Shown: positions 32,381-43,126 of the stretch, in pieces | Layout of the letters: each line of letters opens with the position of its first letter | Position numbering within the stretch: position 1 is the stretch's first letter | Source of the DNA: Rhizodiscina lignyota | Lineage: Eukaryota > Ascomycota > Dothideomycetes > Aulographales > Rhizodiscinaceae | NCBI GenBank assembly: GCA_010015805.1 | Contig: ML978138.1 | Location: 62,001 to 126,000, forward strand | DNA: 64,000 nt | Reading direction: 5' to 3' | Made by a program: the position numbers and the translations under genes | Notes under the pieces: generated by a model | The model's database searches: none | Told to the model about the DNA's origin: nothing | Seen by the model: only the letters and a program-made list of their open reading frames with translations

Positions 32381-33433
32381 TTACTTTTTCTCGGGGAACT
32401 TCTCTGCCCATTCTTCATCTCCTCCAATCCACCGATATATCACCTTTGAATCCATTCCTGCACAACGTGGATCTTTTCCCGCCTCCACGTACGAGTTCCA
32501 GGTGTGCCGTCCGACACATAGCTTGGCCCCGACCCTATCGCACGCATCTATCGCCAGGCCGATATCCTTCTTCACATACTCGATCTTGAAACCAGGCTTA
32601 TACCCCCTCGATGCGGGAGCTTCGGGGCTCAATCCAGGAACTGGATTTGCCCTCTCCTGGTTCCGATTACAGCCAGTCGATACCTTGAGAATGTTCTGCA
32701 GAATCCTGGGATCCATGCCTGACTTGATAGCAAAGTTGAACATTTCCGCGTTCAAAAGGGTCATCGACGAACTGAGATAGTTGTTGGCGAATTTAGCCGT
32801 CAATCCTAATGCTGGACCGCCGCAGGTGAAGACATTGTGGCCCATCGTTGCTATCACAGCTTTCATGACTGACACGTTTGGATCTTCGTCTGTGGTGCCG
32901 AGCATGAATGTTATTGTGCCTTTAGCAGCGCCTGCAGTGCCTCCAGATACAGGAGTGTCATAGAAAAAGGCTTTGGGATGGCGAGCTTTAGTTTGCTCAC
33001 CGACCTCAAGAGAGGTGGCCGTGTCGATGGTGCTGCTGTCACAAAGGATCTTGCCGCTCAGATCTTTGGCGGCCAGCACGCCATCCTTCTCGTCCAGATA
33101 GACTGCACGAACGTGTTTGCCTTCGGGGACGATGGAAACGACCAAATCCTACTCTTGCATATTTAGTCACCTGAAATAATGGGTTCCCGCAGACTGAGGA
33201 GTACGTACGCTTTTCTCGGCCACCTCCCTCGAGCTACCACAAGGGTCGAGCTTGGCTACCGCACCTGACTCTTTCAAGCCTCTCTGTATTGCATCTGACG
33301 AAACATCGTAGAAGTGCACTGTTGTCGTGCTCGGAAGCTTGCTCACGAGGTTTGAAAACATGGGAAATCCCATATTCCCAAGGCCGATGAAGCCAATGTT
33401 CGAGGGTGGTTGGGCATCTGTTTCGACTGGCAT
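32381..33433 (-). CDS. 3-Hydroxyisobutyrate dehydrogenase-type oxidoreductase (beta-hydroxyacid dehydrogenase)
   Basis: Exons 33433-33209 and 33148-32381 give 330 residues; the 60-nt intron (GTACGT...GTAG) is in phase 0 and joins EVAEKS to DLVVSIVPEG. The N-terminus holds a Rossmann dinucleotide motif GFIGLGNMGFPM. The substrate-binding block DTPVSGGTAGAAKGTITFMLG and the catalytic Lys in LTAKFANNYLSSS are present. Known relatives oxidise 3-hydroxyisobutyrate or reduce tartronate semialdehyde with NAD(P). The 3' end carries a short tail (DEEWAEKFPEKK). It is convergent with the dehydrogenase gene on its left and divergent from the hydrolase gene. The specificity cannot be read from sequence. 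Confidence 0.9.
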
Positions 33434-33747
33434 GTTGATTATAACTGTGCTTCAATTACGATTTTTAGATCTTAATGTCAGAGTGGAAAATCAAAGTTCA
33501 AATTAATCAATTTAAACACAGAGATTATGGGAATCTCGTGACCCCTTATTACCCCGACCATATGAAGGTTTGCCAGATATCCGTCCTATCCTCGGACCCT
33601 CCCACTCCGTGCGCATGCTCATCTACGTGAAAGGCAATATTTCACAGTGTGTTTCCAGAAAGCTTCATTATCAATATTTTCAGATCTGAATCTTGCACAA
33701 AACTCGACAGTTATCTATTTTAGCGTCTAACCACCAGGGCATCAGCT
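33434..33747. promoter_or_regulatory. Divergent promoter of the dehydrogenase and hydrolase genes
   Basis: A compact 314-bp intergenic space. CCTCGG near 33590 is one half-site type for Zn2Cys6 proteins, but single occurrences are common. Confidence 0.35.
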
Positions 33748-34716
33748 ATGGCCAGTTCAGGGAACTCTCCACCGCGTTTACCACCACCCTCTCCCAATCA
33801 AGTCTACGTAAAGATGGCAGCATTGAACGGAGGGTTTATAACACTACCTGAGAGGAATTTCGTGACAAACGCTGATCCAAAATGGGCTACAACGACACCG
33901 TCGATGTGCTTTTTAATCGAACATCCCACAGGATCTGGCAAACCAGATCGAATCGTTTTCGACTTGGGCATCAAACGAGACCTGACCAAATACCTGCCTG
34001 CGACGCGCAAACACATCACGGAACGACAGCCGGTCTATTCTACACCTGATGCAAGAGCTAGTCTTCTGGCTGGAGGCTTTGATCCTGCCAAAGATATCGA
34101 CTACGTGTGCCTAAGTCACGTTCACTGGGACCACGTCGGGGAACCACTCGACTATCCCAATTCAAAGTTCATCGTTGGTTCAGGCACTCTTTACATTCTC
34201 GAAAATGGCGCGCCCAACTATCCTCCTGAGAGGATAATTGAGGAGGGCGTTCTGCCGCCTGACCGAACAGTCGAACTCCCTCCAACACCAGGATCTGAGA
34301 GAAAGCATTTTGCTCACTCTGGAAAGTCGAATCATCAATGGCAATCCCTCTCTACACTTCCGAATGTCGTCGATTACTTTGGTGACGGGAGTGTGTATGT
34401 TGTCGATGCTCCTGGCCATATACACGGACACGTGAACGCCCTTCTTCGTGTTGGACCGGAGAAGTGGGTATATCTTGGTGGCGACTGCTGTCACGACCGA
34501 AGGATTATGACCGGCGAGAGAGGGATCGCAGAGTACGATGACGGACACGGTAAATTGAAAAGCGTTCATGCCGAGCTACCGATAGCAAGGAACACCATCC
34601 AGAACATCCAGAAGCTTATTGAAGTGAACGGAGACACTGTTGAATGGGTAATTGCTCATGATACGAAATGGGCGTGTGAGAACCAAGCTCGGTTCCTGCC
34701 AGGCTGGATGTACTAA
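33748..34716 (+). CDS. Metallo-beta-lactamase-fold hydrolase (AHL-lactonase-like)
   Basis: Single exon of 322 residues. The zinc motif SHVHWDHVG gives H124, H126, D128 and H129. A later His sits in APGHIHGHVN, and the second-metal Asp in YLGGDCCHD, followed by a final His in VIAHDTK. This arrangement and order are those of the AHL-lactonase branch (AiiA/AttM), which opens lactone rings; other branch members hydrolyse esters or phosphorylated lactones. No signal peptide. In the cluster it could open a lactone of the substrate acid before oxidation, an inference from context. Confidence 0.87.
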   Translation: MASSGNSPPRLPPPSPNQVYVKMAALNGGFITLPERNFVTNADPKWATTTPSMCFLIEHPTGSGKPDRIVFDLGIKRDLTKYLPATRKHITERQPVYSTPDARASLLAGGFDPAKDIDYVCLSHVHWDHVGEPLDYPNSKFIVGSGTLYILENGAPNYPPERIIEEGVLPPDRTVELPPTPGSERKHFAHSGKSNHQWQSLSTLPNVVDYFGDGSVYVVDAPGHIHGHVNALLRVGPEKWVYLGGDCCHDRRIMTGERGIAEYDDGHGKLKSVHAELPIARNTIQNIQKLIEVNGDTVEWVIAHDTKWACENQARFLPGWMY

Positions 34717-36008
34717 TGATAGCCGAATCAAGGACAAATTCGAAGGGCAAAGTGTCGTATCCAATCTCACTTTAGAATGATTCATGACCTGAATCTGGAC
34801 CAGTAATTGACCACAATCCAGTTTTATTGACTAAGTATGTCTCCACCTCTATCCTTCTCTTCTGATGCTTTCCGCTCTCATCCGTTTCGGCGATATCTAT
34901 TTCACTATCAGTGCCTTTTCGCTGATGGCGCCGTGCATTTGGACGCTTGCTTTGAGGCTCTTCGCTGGACGTTGATATTATTTTACAGCGCTATTTCCTA
35001 TATGGTTGTGAGCTTGAAAACTTCAGTACTGTTGTTAACGTTGCCGCGTGGAACAATACCTCAACTCTTAGCTCTTTTCTTGTATCAGGTATCTGATCAT
35101 TGCCGCGCGGCGTTTTGATACCCATGTTACTCCGTACCTCCAAATTATCGCCGTCCTATGACAGCGGCTATGGCTGGACCACCGGATCTCGAACATGCTG
35201 CCCAACCACCCACGATCCCCACACATGGGATGAGAGAACAGGCACATCTGTACGCGCGCGTTCATGAGACCAAAGGGAGATGAGGACCGTCGTCTCCCGC
35301 CCGGAAAGCCAGTCTCCGCGGTGTCTGCCTCCAACCGCGAGAACAGGTGTCGGTGGTTCTCCGCATTGTTGATCACTCTCGGGGGGTTTGAATAGAGCTG
35401 TTCTCGATTCGGATGATGCGGGGATGCGGGGATGCGGGTTATGTCGCGTAATAGATCCTCCCTAGTATGCTAATAGGTTTAGTGTTGGCCATTTTCATCT
35501 TTATTTACCATATAACGAAAGATTACTAACTACTTTTAGTGATGATATGCAAGCCTGACTCGCACCCCCCTTTAATTAAGTCTGGGCTCTCACAGCCAAG
35601 GGCTTGACCATATCCTTTCGCCTTTCTCCGACCACCCTCGTTGGGAGGATTAAGCTTACAGGTCTGGTCCAAGGAATGGCTTTCGCTCCGACACGCCCGT
35701 TCAGGGTGCAGTCTTCCATGTTCCCATGTCGTGAAGACCCACCGTTATGCCGTTGTTGGATGGCCTGATGGGCAAGGACTTGCATCCCCAGTTTTGCGTA
35801 CCCCAGTCTATCTCCCCAGGATTCCCTTCCCCAGTTTATATTCCCCCGGATCATTCGTTTCCTTCTGCGGGCTGTTTGCATACATCCCGAGTTCTCGGTG
35901 CCTCTAGCTCTCTTTTAGCTGTGTCACCTCGTCCTAATCTTTCCTCTTGCATCAGTTCACGTCGTCAAGTTGTTTTAACGATAACTCGATCAATCTCAAT
36001 CTTTCACA
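34717..36008. promoter_or_regulatory. Intergenic region upstream of the MFS gene
   Basis: About 1.3 kb without a supported gene, unusually long inside an otherwise tight cluster. It holds the direct repeats at 35418-35438 described separately. Frames such as 34837-35118 and 35576-35881 show no motif. Confidence 0.45.
35418..35438 (+). promoter_or_regulatory. Tandem CreA-type sites
   Basis: The unit ATGCGGGG recurs with 8-bp period, giving GCGGGG at 35418-35423 and 35426-35431 and a partial third copy. GCGGGG fits the CreA consensus SYGGRG, and closely paired sites are those known to act in carbon catabolite repression. About 570 bp upstream of the MFS start. Function is inferred. Confidence 0.4.
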
Positions 36009-37725
36009 ATGGCTGATACACCACCGAGCAAAGATTACGCAGTAGATCATGTCGAGAACGCTGATAAGCGTGGCTCACTTGAGCAAGAAATCCACATGGC
36101 CGAGAAACGCGATGCCGAAGCGATCGAAACTAAATATCACATCCCCATGAGAGAGGCCTTAGAGTCTCATCTCGATGAGGATGCGGCGAGAGTCAGAAGA
36201 ATTCTGTGGAAAGTCGATTTGCGACTTGTTCCAATGTTGTCCCTCTTGTACATGTGGGCATTCATCGACAGATCGAACTTGGGAAATGTACGGAACCTCC
36301 GGAAATCAAATCGAGCACACAGTGACTATGATCTGACTGCGAGCACAGGCAAACATCGCTGGAATGAGTGAAGATCTCAAGACCAACGTAGGCAATCGCT
36401 ACTCGGTCCTCGCTATGATCTTCTTCATCGGGTACTGCCTTATCGACATTCCAGCCGCATTCATCGCCCGCAAAGTCGGCCCTGCTCTATGGATTGGTGT
36501 GGTCGGCACCCTATGGGGAATCATCACGCTTGCTCAAGGGTTTGTCAAGACCTGGGGCCAGCTTGCCGTATGTCGTGCTCTCCTTGGATTCCTTGAGGGC
36601 GGCTTGGTACCTGCCGCTATGTACCTGTTGTCTGTTTGGTATCCGCGTTACAACATCCACGTGCGCATCGCCGGTTTCTATGTCATTGGAAATTTTTCTA
36701 GTGGTCTGTCCGGTTTACTTGCCTATGGGATCGAGAAGATGGCTGGCGATTCTGGGTATAATGGATGGAGCTGGATTTTCATCATCGTAAGTCGCGCCCC
36801 GCGCCGTTATCAAAGGACTTTCTAATCATTTTGAATGCAGGAGGGCATTGTCAGCACAGTCGTCGGCATCGCCTCCTTCTTCATCCTCGTTGATTTCCCC
36901 GAAAAAGCTGCGGTCAAAAACTCTCTCGGTCTGCCTGGTTTCCTTACTCCAGAAGAAGCCGCCATTATCCTGGCTCGTATTGAGCACGATCGCGGTGACG
37001 CCGTAGAAGACAAGATGAACTTCAGGATCGCGATGAAGCATTTCCGAGACTGGAAGCTGTGGGAGTTCAGCGCCTACCTCACACTCAACAACACCGCTCT
37101 CTACGCTTTTTCGTACTTCCTGCCAGTCATCTTGAAGGACGGCTTCGGCTATTCCACCGGAAAAGCCCAGGTGATGACCTTCCCACCATATTGTGTCGGT
37201 GCCTGCTGGATCATGGCAGTCTCTTTCATCGGGGACCATTACAAGATCCGCGGGCCAATTCTAGCCTTTAATTGCCTTCTTTACATAATCGGGGTCTCCA
37301 TGACCGGTTATGCAACGAATGTTCATACTCGGTACGCCGGAGTGTTCCTTGGTGTTATAGGCATTATTGGCAACGTACCTACCCAGTGGGCCTACCAGCA
37401 CAACAATATGGTTGGGCAAAATAAGAAAGCGCTCACCATGGCCTGCATGGTCATGGGAGGTGCTTTCGGTGGCATCATCTCCGGCAACATTTTCCAAGCA
37501 AAGGATGCGCCGGGCTATCGGTCGGGACTCTGGATCTGCATTGCTTTCCAGGTAAGGCGATAATGAAGTACTCTTCCTTGCAATGCTCTTTCTCTAACAA
37601 ATATACAGATCGTGTACTTCTTCCTCGTTTGCAAGAACTTTGTGATCTTTTACATTCAAAACAAGCGAGCAGATCGTGGTGAGATCATAATCGAAGGTCA
37701 ACCAGGTTTCAGACACACATACTAG
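36009..37725 (+). CDS. MFS transporter, anion:cation symporter (Dal5-like) type
   Basis: Four exons, 36009-36287, 36349-36786, 36841-37551 and 37609-37725, join in phase to 514 residues (introns 61, 54 and 57 nt, with GTACGG, GTAAGT and GTAAGG donors). The N-terminal 85 residues are cytosolic and charged, leading into RILWKVDLRLVPMLSLLYMW and IDRSNLGNA. The middle has GRKVG-type ARKVGPALWIGVVG and the block RALLGFLEGGLVPAAMYLL, characteristic of the ACS family. About 12 membrane segments are expected. Members carry carboxylates, allantoate, vitamins or phosphate-type anions with protons. In this cluster it is the likely importer of the substrate at the plasma membrane. Confidence 0.9.
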
Positions 37726-37851
37726 GCTGGACCTCATATAGGCAAGGGCAGGGACGCATGGAAGCCAATTCCTCAAGAGATCGCGTCTTGCGAAAGACAA
37801 GAAAGCTTAGTCTATATAGTTTTGAACATATGACGCTTCCGTAATCTGTCG

Positions 37852-39948
37852 CTACGGAAGCATGTTACCAAACGTGTCTTCTGGGCTCCAGTTCAGGATG
37901 CCATTGCCTCCTTCTCCGAATGCAAAGTCATTTTCAATCTGTGAAAACAAGAATTGGTTCGCCTCTTCGGTTGACCATGACCACGGAGAATCCGACGCCA
38001 ATGCTGCGTCCAGCACATTACCAGTGGGATGAGATTGGGGTATTATGTTATGATTTTGTTCCGCTAGCGAGGCGCCGCCAGGCGTCGGTGGGTTCGTGTC
38101 CTTGCCTTCATCCTGCATCCTCAGTTGAGCTGCAGTCGAGCGGTCAAGGTACTGGAAGAACAGCTGCAGAACCCCATTCTTGACCTCCCAGGTCTTCTGT
38201 AACTCTTGCAGGCCCAAGAGACAGAGCTTCGCTCGGTGCTCTGCAATTGCCCGAGCTGGACCACTTGATCGCCGCAGACTGATCGTGTGAATGCAGAGAG
38301 TGTTGAAGAGGTTGGTTATGACGTGAATCTGTGCATGTCGTAGTTTTCCCTCAGGGAGCATATCCTCGATGATCCGAGAGTTCCGGATAGCTGCTTGAAG
38401 AGCTATGTTTCCATCACCATCTTGCTTTTCTCTTTCGTTGCTGATGTAGTCAGATCTATAGAGGAGTATGAGCAGATTGTTGTACGCTAAGTGCAGCATG
38501 TTCGTATGGAAGCCTGGCTGTTCATCGAAATCGGTAGGTAGTACCATCATTTTCGGCAATGATTGTTTCCACTCGATCAGCTCGCCTTGAATTAGTGATC
38601 TCTGAGACGCAGTGAGGCTCCTGCCGGGCAGGTATCCATAATGGATGATGTCACCCAGAATCTTTGACAGTCCAACCATGCTTGTCTGGTATAGAATACC
38701 CGAATACTTATCTTGATGTGAAGTCCACGCTGGGAATGCCGCCTGGAAGTCATATGTGTCCAACACCTCGATATCACAATCTTCGTCTCTTATTCTGTTC
38801 GGCAAGCCCAAAGCCGCAGCACATTGCCGTTCGCGGACATATATGGACCACCAGAGCCGCTTCTTTAGCTTCGCCGTCCACGCTTCGGGTGTCCACGCTT
38901 CGGGCGTGCCTACAGACCGATGTAGTGCTTTGGATTGAGCTAAACTGATAGCTGCGCTTAACCAATGTCGCGTATCCTTGTAGAATAAAGGTCCCTCTCT
39001 CCAGAAACTCATCAAGAACAATGCTCGGATGACCGTGAGATTGTCGTCTTCAATATCCGCGTCATATATGTCTTTGGCACGATGGTAGAAGAGGAATTTA
39101 GCTTGATGTCGATTGCCCTGATCGAGCAGCCGTAGATCATCATCATCACAATGAATGACACCGATGAATAGTATTGCATTCAGAAGCAAGGGCGATAACA
39201 GTCCTTTGAGAAGCAGAGTCCTAGTATTTGGCTCATCCACGATCGCAAAGCAGGGATGGAACCATTGAAAATAGTGGCGCACTAATCTTCTAACGACTTC
39301 ATCTTCTGGGAATGAGAACACTCCTTCCTCCTGCAGAGAGTTGATCCTTGCTTCTCTGCGGCCCGCTTCCCATGCTGGAATGGAGTTGTCGTTTTTGACG
39401 GCGTTTGGGACAGAGTGGCGAAGTCGCAAGCTCTCTGGAGAAGGAGGTCCTGGTTGCTGTGATGCCGAAGTTCGATCTTCAAGAGCTTCGACATATCTGA
39501 TTGACGTAGACTCCCCGAGGAAGACGGCACCATCATCTTCTGGCCTAGAGCTGTCAAGGGGTGCTTTAGGAGACTGTGCCGTAGCTGTATCGTCTGAAGG
39601 AACTTCGCTGCTTCTACTGTTCTGTGACAATGCTGGTAGCGCGTGTGAACTCGCCGCTCCGGAGTCAGCTCTCAAGTGGGTGAGCACATTGGCAGCATCG
39701 TGGTCGGCAGTCTGCTGGAGATCACTGTCTCTCGAAATGGAGGCTCGCGATTGACGAGGATGCCTTCCACGACGTGACTCCCGTATTTCACACGAGATGC
39801 CGGCGGCAGCGCAGTTGTCGCAAGGCAAAGACTCAATGACATTGCATTTGACGCGCCTAGCATTGCAAGCATGACATGCCTGTCTCGCGCGTTTTCGTGG
39901 TGGCTGTCCATCTGAGCGAGTCATCGTAGAGGGACTTTCCCGTCTCAT
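37852..39948 (-). CDS. Zn2Cys6 transcription factor, Ctf1/FarA-like, likely cluster regulator
   Basis: Single exon, 698 residues. The zinc cluster lies at residues 25-53 with spacing C-x2-C-x6-C-x7-C-x2-C-x6-C, preceded by RKRARQA and followed by ESRRGRHPR. That basic tail resembles regulators of fatty acid or acetate use, such as cutinase/FarA-type factors, as far as I can recall. The fungal_trans domain covers about residues 220-480 (RLVRHYFQWFHPCFAIVDEP, then LFLMSFWREGP and KKRLWWSIYVRERQ). The gene carries a tandem 15-bp duplication giving TPEAWTPEAWT. It is divergent from the alpha-subunit gene and convergent with the MFS gene, so it sits inside the cluster it probably controls. Confidence 0.92.
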   Translation of the reverse strand: MRRESPSTMTRSDGQPPRKRARQACHACNARRVKCNVIESLPCDNCAAAGISCEIRESRRGRHPRQSRASISRDSDLQQTADHDAANVLTHLRADSGAASSHALPALSQNSRSSEVPSDDTATAQSPKAPLDSSRPEDDGAVFLGESTSIRYVEALEDRTSASQQPGPPSPESLRLRHSVPNAVKNDNSIPAWEAGRREARINSLQEEGVFSFPEDEVVRRLVRHYFQWFHPCFAIVDEPNTRTLLLKGLLSPLLLNAILFIGVIHCDDDDLRLLDQGNRHQAKFLFYHRAKDIYDADIEDDNLTVIRALFLMSFWREGPLFYKDTRHWLSAAISLAQSKALHRSVGTPEAWTPEAWTAKLKKRLWWSIYVRERQCAAALGLPNRIRDEDCDIEVLDTYDFQAAFPAWTSHQDKYSGILYQTSMVGLSKILGDIIHYGYLPGRSLTASQRSLIQGELIEWKQSLPKMMVLPTDFDEQPGFHTNMLHLAYNNLLILLYRSDYISNEREKQDGDGNIALQAAIRNSRIIEDMLPEGKLRHAQIHVITNLFNTLCIHTISLRRSSGPARAIAEHRAKLCLLGLQELQKTWEVKNGVLQLFFQYLDRSTAAQLRMQDEGKDTNPPTPGGASLAEQNHNIIPQSHPTGNVLDAALASDSPWSWSTEEANQFLFSQIENDFAFGEGGNGILNWSPEDTFGNMLP

Positions 39949-40457
39949 TTTGTGGTCTTCTTCGTCTGTACGCTAGGCAATTGGTACGAGAGCTCTCGAG
40001 CAATGTGTCCTGCTGGCGACCGAGTGGAGTTGTATAGGCGAGGTTTGAGTTTGCCGAAAGCCGACTTCAAAGGATGGAGAGCCGGTGACGGAAGCGCTCT
40101 CCTGCGGATGGCGCACTCATCGCTGTGCATCAATTCAACAACATCTGCATTCTCCTCAATCTTTCCGTTCCCATCCGCAGGCTCATCTCTTCATTCCTAT
40201 TTGCTTCTAAACAATTATGTTACCCCTCCTCCGAAAGTATGAGTCCGGAGTCCAGTTCTGAGTCCGCCCTCCGAGCGGCGAGCACTTTGCATTTGAGATT
40301 TGGTATAGCCGAGTCATCTACTAATGAGAGACCATGGTGATACCTGATGGAAGTGATGACGGTGTGTAGCTACAACAACGGATAGAGTTAAAAATTATTT
40401 GGAGCGGACATCTCAGCGCCCTCTCTCACTCCTTCATGAAATTATATTCGCTACATC
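39949..40457. promoter_or_regulatory. Divergent promoter of the regulator and alpha-subunit gene
   Basis: It contains CTCCG and CGGAG halves separated by 12 bp near 40230, plus CTCCGAGCGG near 40269. These are possible Zn2Cys6 half-sites and could give autoregulation, but the evidence is only pattern-level. Confidence 0.35.
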
Positions 40458-41586
40458 ATGACTGCGCGGCATATTCGTATAATTGGCAATATACTCACGA
40501 AATCGCTCAGTGGACACTCAAGGCGAACTTTCTCTTCTACAAGGCCGTCAATTGCTTCGTATGAAGAAGATACACTCCCGAACCTACGGATAGACCAAAA
40601 CACAAGGGTCATATATCAAGGATTCACGGGCAAGGCAGTAAGTTCTCAGAGCCTCAATTGAGTGTCGAACACTATTCTGACGCGCGGCAGGCAACAAAAA
40701 ATGCTAAGGATACCATAGAATATGGAACTAATATTGTCGGTGGAGTGTCGCCTGGAAAGGGTGGACAAGAACATCTCGGATTACCAGTATTTAATACTGT
40801 ACGAGAGGTGAGACCATCGTCTCCCGAAACCACTTCAGTGCTGTGAACTAGGCTAATCCACCCCCTCAGGCAATGGAGCAAGTCAAACCCCAAGCCAGCT
40901 CCGTCTTCGTCCCCGCCCAATTCGCCGCAAAAGCCATCATCGAGTCCATCGAAGCAGAAGTCCCACTGGTCGTCGCAGTAGCAGAGCACATTCCGGTGCA
41001 AGACATGCTACGAGTCCAAGAAGTCCTGCGAACGCAAAGTAGAACACGTCTTGTTGGGCCAAACTGCCCTGGCATCATCGCGCCTGAGCAGTGCCGAATT
41101 GGCATCATGCCGTACAAACAATACGCAAAAGGTGTCGTCGGAATCGTTTCCAAGAGCGGTACGCTTAGCTACGAAGCCGTTGGCGCGACTACTAAAGCAG
41201 GGCTTGGTCAGAGTATCGTTGTTGGCATGGGCGGTGACATGTTGCCGGGAACTACTCTTGCTGACGGACTGAAGCTGTTCTTCGACCATGCGGATACCAA
41301 GGGTATTATCGTCATCGGCGAGATTGGCGGCGAGGCCGAACTGAACGCTGCCGAGGTGATCAGGGAGTACAAACGCACCACTCCGAACCCAAAGCCCATC
41401 ATTGCGATGGTAGCAGGGAGGACAGCGCCGGAAGGTAAGACCATGGGCCATGCGGGTGCACTTTTGTCTCCAAGAGATGCTTCCGCGGAAGCAAAAGCTA
41501 AAGCACTCGAGGCTGCAGGAGCAGTCGTTGTACCGCATCCAGGTTTGATGGGCAGTGAGATGAAGAGACTCATGGCTGTAGATTGA
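40458..41586 (+). CDS. Succinyl-CoA-ligase-type alpha subunit, mitochondrial paralogue
   Basis: Exons 40458-40637, 40691-40807 and 40870-41586 give 337 residues; introns are 53 and 62 nt, all phase 0. The presequence (RHIRIIGNILTKSLS...RRTFSS) suggests mitochondria. After it come the CoA-binding YQGFTGKA and NIVGGVSPGKGGQEHLGLPVF, then VRLVGPNCPGIIAP-type (RLVGPNCPG), GMGGDMLPGTT, IGEIGGEAE and the active-site block GKTMGHAGA with the phospho-His at about residue 293. All catalytic residues seem intact. Some positions differ from the TCA-cycle subunit, and with the beta subunit in the same cluster this suggests a paralogous enzyme for another dicarboxylate or for succinate made by the pathway. 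It is transcribed away from the regulator. Confidence 0.92.
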
Positions 41587-41611
41587 ACTGTAATGCATAA
41601 TCTGCTGCCGC

Positions 41612-43126
41612 TCACTCTTGCCTCGCCTTCTTTTCATTAATATCTACAAGCCCACTTCCTGCTGGTATTTGACCTTTCAGCCGCTCTATCTTCCCCATCC
41701 TCTCCATCACATACGTGTCTTCGTCTCTTCCCGGCCAGAGAATCTTTCGCCTCCACACCGCGAGCACATGATGAACGAGCACAAAGATGTACATCGCCAC
41801 AAGGAAGATGGTCATGATGGACCCCACCCAAAGTATGCCCTGCGAATCAAGCTCTCTCCCAATCGTGATCGTTGCGATAGTAAAACCGACATTCGGAAAG
41901 ATAAACGCCCACCAGTTGAGCGAGAAATGGATCGCTTTCTCCTTTGTAATGAAAGGCCATGAAACCAAAAGATTTGCAATGACCGAGATGCAGAAGAACC
42001 AAAACGCCAGGCTCCAGATGAACACAGACACGACCGTAGCGAGTGTCAGCAGCACCATTCTCGCAGCTTCGCCCTCGGAGCCTCCAAAATACGACTGCTT
42101 CCCAGTAGGCCAAGCATTTGCGAGCCCAATGATAGCAAGGGACGTAAAGCTGGGCGGTCCGACGGCGATGAACATGCCCGGCCTTGACTGCGGCGACGGA
42201 AGACCATAATTGATCATGCGCCGCAAATAACTCGCGTACATGAGCATGCTAACCATCATGCCCAAGCCCTGCGACAGCAAGCCGCATATGATCATGGGGA
42301 TCTTCTTTTCCATGGGTTGAAAGGGTGCTCCGATAGCCGCAATTGTGCCTGAAAGCATGACAGGAAAGATCGGTAGGTCCCACGCGGGCGTCATGTCTTG
42401 AATCTTTAGCCGCGGAGATGTGAAGAGGAGAACGTATTGCCCCACGCTGTTGCAGAATGTGATGGCGAAGTAGATCCAGAATAGCACACGATAAACCACG
42501 ACCAGCCACTCGCCTGCAGCAGGAACGCCGTAGCGCCCAATGCAGCCTATGATGCTTGCCAAGGCCAGGTGGCTCGTGGCGAAGAAGAGGGACTCAGTCG
42601 GGTGCGTGAGGCTTGATTTGAGACGTCCAGGATAGCGAATAAAACGGTAAGTGATAGCGGCAGTGATGAGACTGAAAATGACGAGGTCGAAGATATAAAC
42701 GATTTTGCCGATAACTTCGAGGCCGTCAAAGCTATGGGGTTGCGTGTCTGGGTTTAAGAGTAGAGCGAGGCCGCCAGTAGCCATCGGGAATGTGTAATTC
42801 GCCTGGAAGAAGAGTTAGCCATAGATCAATCAGATAGAAGAAATAAAGCCTATGCTTGAAGCACAAGATTATAATCTACATTCTGATCCTATCATGGATT
42901 GATATCCTTGATAGCATTGACTTGACTCGTTATTTTCTTGCCAAATTGATATTGAACGTTGAAATTAAAGAAAACACCATACCCATGTAAAGTGCTGCAA
43001 TCGATCAATCCATCTACGAGGCTCTTTGATCTGGAAGGCCCGAGCTTGCTCTTCAATGTCACCACGCGTCGGTGGCATCGCCTCTGCCCCTATTTTGCCA
43101 GCGTCGTCATCGTGATGCTGCTCCAT
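41612..43126 (-). CDS. TDT-family dicarboxylate (Mae1/malate-type) transporter
   Basis: Two exons, 43126-42983 and 42802-41612, encode 444 residues. The first exon (MEQHHDDD...RWIDRLQHFTW) ends at GTATGG and joins in phase 0 across a 180-nt intron (GCTAAC branch, CCAG) to ANYTFPMATGGLALLL. The joined block HFTWANYTFPMATGGLA is the family's N-terminal signature. About ten membrane segments follow, with WDLPIFPVMLSGTIAA and GPPSFTSLAIIGLA as conserved parts. TDT members carry malate and other C4 acids, or sulfite (Ssu1) or anions. Here dicarboxylate transport fits the cluster. The 3' end is 25 bp from the alpha-subunit gene's end, in convergent order. Confidence 0.88.
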
